A stretch of DNA of 21,099 nucleotides from assembly GCA_001931905.2 (NCBI GenBank), contig MSJI02000216.1, positions 1-21,099 of the forward strand. The letters are read 5' to 3'. This stretch comes from Cladosporium sp. IMV 00045. Lineage: Eukaryota; Ascomycota; Dothideomycetes; Cladosporiales; Cladosporiaceae. Below the pieces are notes generated by a model. The model searched no databases. It was not told the DNA's origin and saw only the letters and a list, made by a program, of their open reading frames with translations. Positions within the stretch are counted from its first letter, which is position 1, and every line of letters begins with the position of its first letter. The position numbers were made by a program, and so were the translations under genes. Shown here one piece after another: positions 18,575-21,099 of this stretch.

Positions 18575-20227
18575 AAGATACACAAAAACACGGTAGGGCA
18601 AAGTGCAGAGCGAGGAAAGATAGTATATGGGCATGAAAAGAAAAACAACGTCGCAAGATACTCACCAAAAAGACTTTGTTTGTGAACCGCGAAGGACCGA
18701 ATGCAGGAACGCGGCAGGGACAGACCAGGCCGAACTCCTTCGCAGATAGTAGTAGTCGCAGAGAGAGAAGTGTCGAGAGAAACGCCAGTCGGGAGGAGCA
18801 ATTGCAAGCAAGCAAGCGAAAAAATCGATGCGGAAGTCGAGAGAGAAAAGATGGGAGTTGGTGAGAGAGGAGAAGAGGGAAGAGAGAGGGGAAACTGCTT
18901 TGTGCCTTGAGAATGGAAATGTATCGAAAGCGCGCAAAACCCACAACTCTGGGGGAGAGAGGGAACAGCAAGCCAAGAAAGGCAGAATAGCGACGATGGA
19001 TGGAGACTCGACCAAACTCAGAGGGCAGGACTCGGGCGAGGACAAACTCACAACTAATCCGCACTGCTGATCGAATGAAAGGAACGCAAAAGAACGCCTT
19101 TGCCCGACCAAGGCAGAGAGAGCTCCCACCCATCCATCCACCAACTCACACCATCATCCTTGGAATCTCACCCAGAGCAAGCCAACCCCGCTCTACGCCG
19201 GATCCCAGTCCGACCAATAGCTGTGGGTGGTATAGGGTCATCAAGCAGGTAACAAAGCAAGGCTGCGACTTCGATTATGTACTATGTATCCCAAGATTCC
19301 TTGCTCAATGCGTTTCCTTCACATCACGTGTCGTCCAGAGGATTTCAATGTACGCAGGTACACAAGACCATTGACAGCGTGAAGTTCCAATGTACCGACT
19401 TCGATCGAATCACCCCGAGTACCTCCATGTATAGACACGTACCACGACCACTCTCAGTAACCAAGGAGGTGGCCACTTCTTGAATCCACGATGACCTGGC
19501 CCGGGAGATCTCGCGCTCGCGCAATAGCATCGCCCGCCGGTGCGAAAAGCGTTGCATGCACGCCCCCTTTTCCACACCTCTACCTGTCCCCACCGCCCTC
19601 CACCTAGCGCCGGTTAAGACCTATATCAACCCACGACCGTTGCGCGATATAGATCCCCCTAGACCGCATCCAAGGGCAAACCCATGCACACAGCGAAAAT
19701 CGCATCTCAGCAAAAGGCGAAAAGCCATCGAGGAAACTGATGGAGAGAGTGAGAGAGTGAGACTCGGGTCAGAAGGGAGGTCTTCTATAAATCCATGTAA
19801 GAAGGGCGTAGATAGACCCATTCTCATAAATCCAAAGCCAGGAATTCAAAGCGAGGGAGAGGGAGCGAAAGTCGTGTCGGTCAACAACAAACGCGCACAT
19901 CAAGGCCACTTGACAATCCGGTAATGAGTTGTCTCACATATCGGAAATTTATGCGTTTACATGCCTCAGCTGCTTTCGGCGATCTCACCCACGCTGAATG
20001 GAAGGGTGGTCTAGCATTCAACTCGTACGAACATTGACTAGGTAGGTACCTTACGATATTGGCTGACTACTCGCTCGCCGGCCAACTCTTCATGCAAATC
20101 GGACGGAGCAGGGGTCAAGACAATGAGAGTGGAAAGGTGCATGTACTTCAGGTAGACAGCTGAATAGGGATATCTCCGTTCACTTCGCAGGTAGGGGGGC
20201 AAAGGAAGAGCCATACACATGGGTTTT

Positions 20228-20239
20228 TGATGATGATGT

Positions 20240-20275
<36 letters not shown>
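20228..20275. repeat. (TGA/GAT)16 trinucleotide microsatellite
   Basis: Sixteen trinucleotide units with a single interruption (TGT at 20237-20239), the last twelve perfect. It lies about 330 nt past the 14-3-3 stop codon, probably in or just beyond its 3' UTR. Likely length-variable between isolates. Confidence 0.92.
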
Positions 20276-20602
20276 CATGAGAATTCTTGTTTTCTGTTTT
20301 GTTTTCTGCATCGGAAGAGCGAGCACACACACACACAAACACCCAAGCTCCCCCCATCTCCCCCTTTCCCAATTCTCAGTTCAGTTGCAGCAACACCACC
20401 CCGCCACGCTTCTGCCAAAATAAAAAGGTTTCAACAGGATGGCCTTAAAAGGAGGAAAAAAAGGCACAAAACAAACATAATTTCGCACGCCCATTCTCGA
20501 GGGCGGGGATGAAGCCGCTAATTCCTCTATCAAGAGCGGCAACCGCTGCCATCGTAACGCATTTGCTTTGGGGTTTCTGTAGAAAAGAGTGTGGGTTGGC
20601 AT

Positions 20603-21099
20603 TTACTGCGCGGGCTTGTCCTCGGTGCCGGTGGGCGCGTCGGCGGTGTCCTTGGTCTCGGCCTGGGCCTCGGCAGGTGCGGCGGCAGCCTCACCCGAAG
20701 GCTCGGCCTCGGAGGAGGTCCAGAGGGTCTGTGAATGAGAGTTAGTAGGCTGTGGGTGGAACAGGTTGAAGGCAAACTTACGAGGTTGTCGCGGAGCAGC
20801 TGCATGATGAGGGTGGAGTCCTTGTAGCTCTCCTCGGAGAGGGTGTCGAGCTCTGTTGCGACTTGTTAGCACTGCACGCCATGATCTCATCGAATTCTAC
20901 TCACCAGCAATGGCCTCGTCGAAGGAGGTCTTGGCCATCTGGCAGGCCTTGTCGGGAGAGTTCAGGATCTCGTAGTAGAAGACCGAGAAGTTCAGGGCAA
21001 GGCCGAGACGGATGGGGTGGGTGGGAGCGAGCTCAGTGGCGGCGATCTCGGTGGCAGACTGGTAAGCCTCGAGGGACTTGTCGGCGGAAGTCTTGCGCT
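20603..21099 (-). CDS. 14-3-3 protein, C-terminal part
   Basis: Phosphoserine/phosphothreonine-binding adaptor; the 5' part is beyond the right edge. Exons in the window are 21099-20905, 20852-20782 and 20728-20603, with introns of 52 and 53 nt (GTGAGT and GTAAGT donors). The protein shows helix-7/8 sequence [20 protein letters not shown] and then [21 protein letters not shown]. The 14-3-3 signature 2, [20 protein letters not shown], is rebuilt exactly across the second intron, which confirms the splice. The divergent tail after TSSEAE is Ala/Glu/Pro/Thr-rich and ends DKPAQ, as in fungal 14-3-3 proteins such as BMH1/ArtA, where C-terminal tails vary. It most likely takes part in signalling, cell-cycle and metabolic control through many phosphorylated partners (family knowledge). 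Confidence 0.96.

Larger units (their letters stand above)
17264..20602. other. Long intergenic/upstream region between the RRM gene and 14-3-3
   Basis: A 3.3 kb stretch with no gene I can support. It must contain the promoter and leader of the RRM gene (on its left) and the 3' UTR of the 14-3-3 gene (on its right). The left 1.8 kb is pyrimidine-rich on the minus strand, which leaves a 1353 nt open minus frame at 17455-18807 of low-complexity Ser/Thr/Arg/Leu composition. Landmarks are CpG-rich strings near 17366-17410, CACGTG at 17433-17438 and 19325-19330, short tandem repeats at 18195-18215 and 18425-18444, alternating CG runs at 18473-18482 and 18562-18574, and a TATAAAT near 19785. Near the 14-3-3 end lie a GAT microsatellite and a short (CA)7 run at 20324-20337. 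Confidence 0.55.

Noticed and set aside
19556..19924. 122-codon plus-strand frame in the region before 14-3-3
   Set aside because: Pro/Arg/Lys-rich composition without domain or start context support; likely chance.

Overview
The window looks like a euchromatic piece of a filamentous ascomycete chromosome. Genes are split by short introns (about 49-70 nt) with GTRNGT-like donors, CTRAC-like branch sites and YAG acceptors. Every coding region recognised has a fungal counterpart. A scytalone dehydratase gene of DHN-melanin synthesis points to a melanised Pezizomycotina species. The overall flavour of the proteins suggests Dothideomycetes, but that is an inference. I see no transposon, rRNA, tRNA, CRISPR array or prokaryotic feature.

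Layout, left to right: (1) the 3' end of a family-2 glycosyltransferase gene (+, 1-955, cut by the window edge); (2) a 3.7 kb stretch with no gene I can support; (3) a DapA-family aldolase/lyase gene (-, 5758-4666, one intron); (4) head-to-head with it, an SNM1/Artemis-type DNA-repair metallo-beta-lactamase gene (+, 6311-8515, two introns) with an upstream ORF over its start codon; (5) tail-to-tail with that, scytalone dehydratase SCD1 (-, 9529-8685, one unusually long intron); (6) a single-exon gene for an uncharacterised 244-residue protein (+, 10840-11574), sharing a 1.3 kb divergent promoter region with SCD1; (7) a six-exon gene for an uncharacterised 589-residue protein (-, 14263-12194) with two tandem NAGNAG acceptors; (8) a three-RRM RNA-binding protein of the Csx1/Nam8/Ngr1 type (-, 17263-15867) with a Gln/Met-rich N-terminus; (9) a 3.3 kb upstream/intergenic stretch rich in simple repeats; (10) the 3' part of a 14-3-3 gene (-, from the right edge to 20603).

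The genes do not form an obvious pathway or cluster. They belong to cell-surface polysaccharide synthesis, sugar-acid-type aldol chemistry, DNA repair, melanin synthesis, RNA regulation and phosphoprotein signalling. SCD1 stands without the melanin polyketide synthase, naphthol reductase or regulator genes beside it. I did not find a new multi-gene system. The observations most worth checking are at the level of gene structure and expression: the start-overlapping uORF on the Artemis-type gene, the paired NAGNAG acceptors and stop-free 3n introns in the 589-residue gene, a dense G-run block and strand-composition switch inside the 244-residue gene, the 293 nt SCD1 intron, and a 1.35 kb open frame upstream of the RRM gene.
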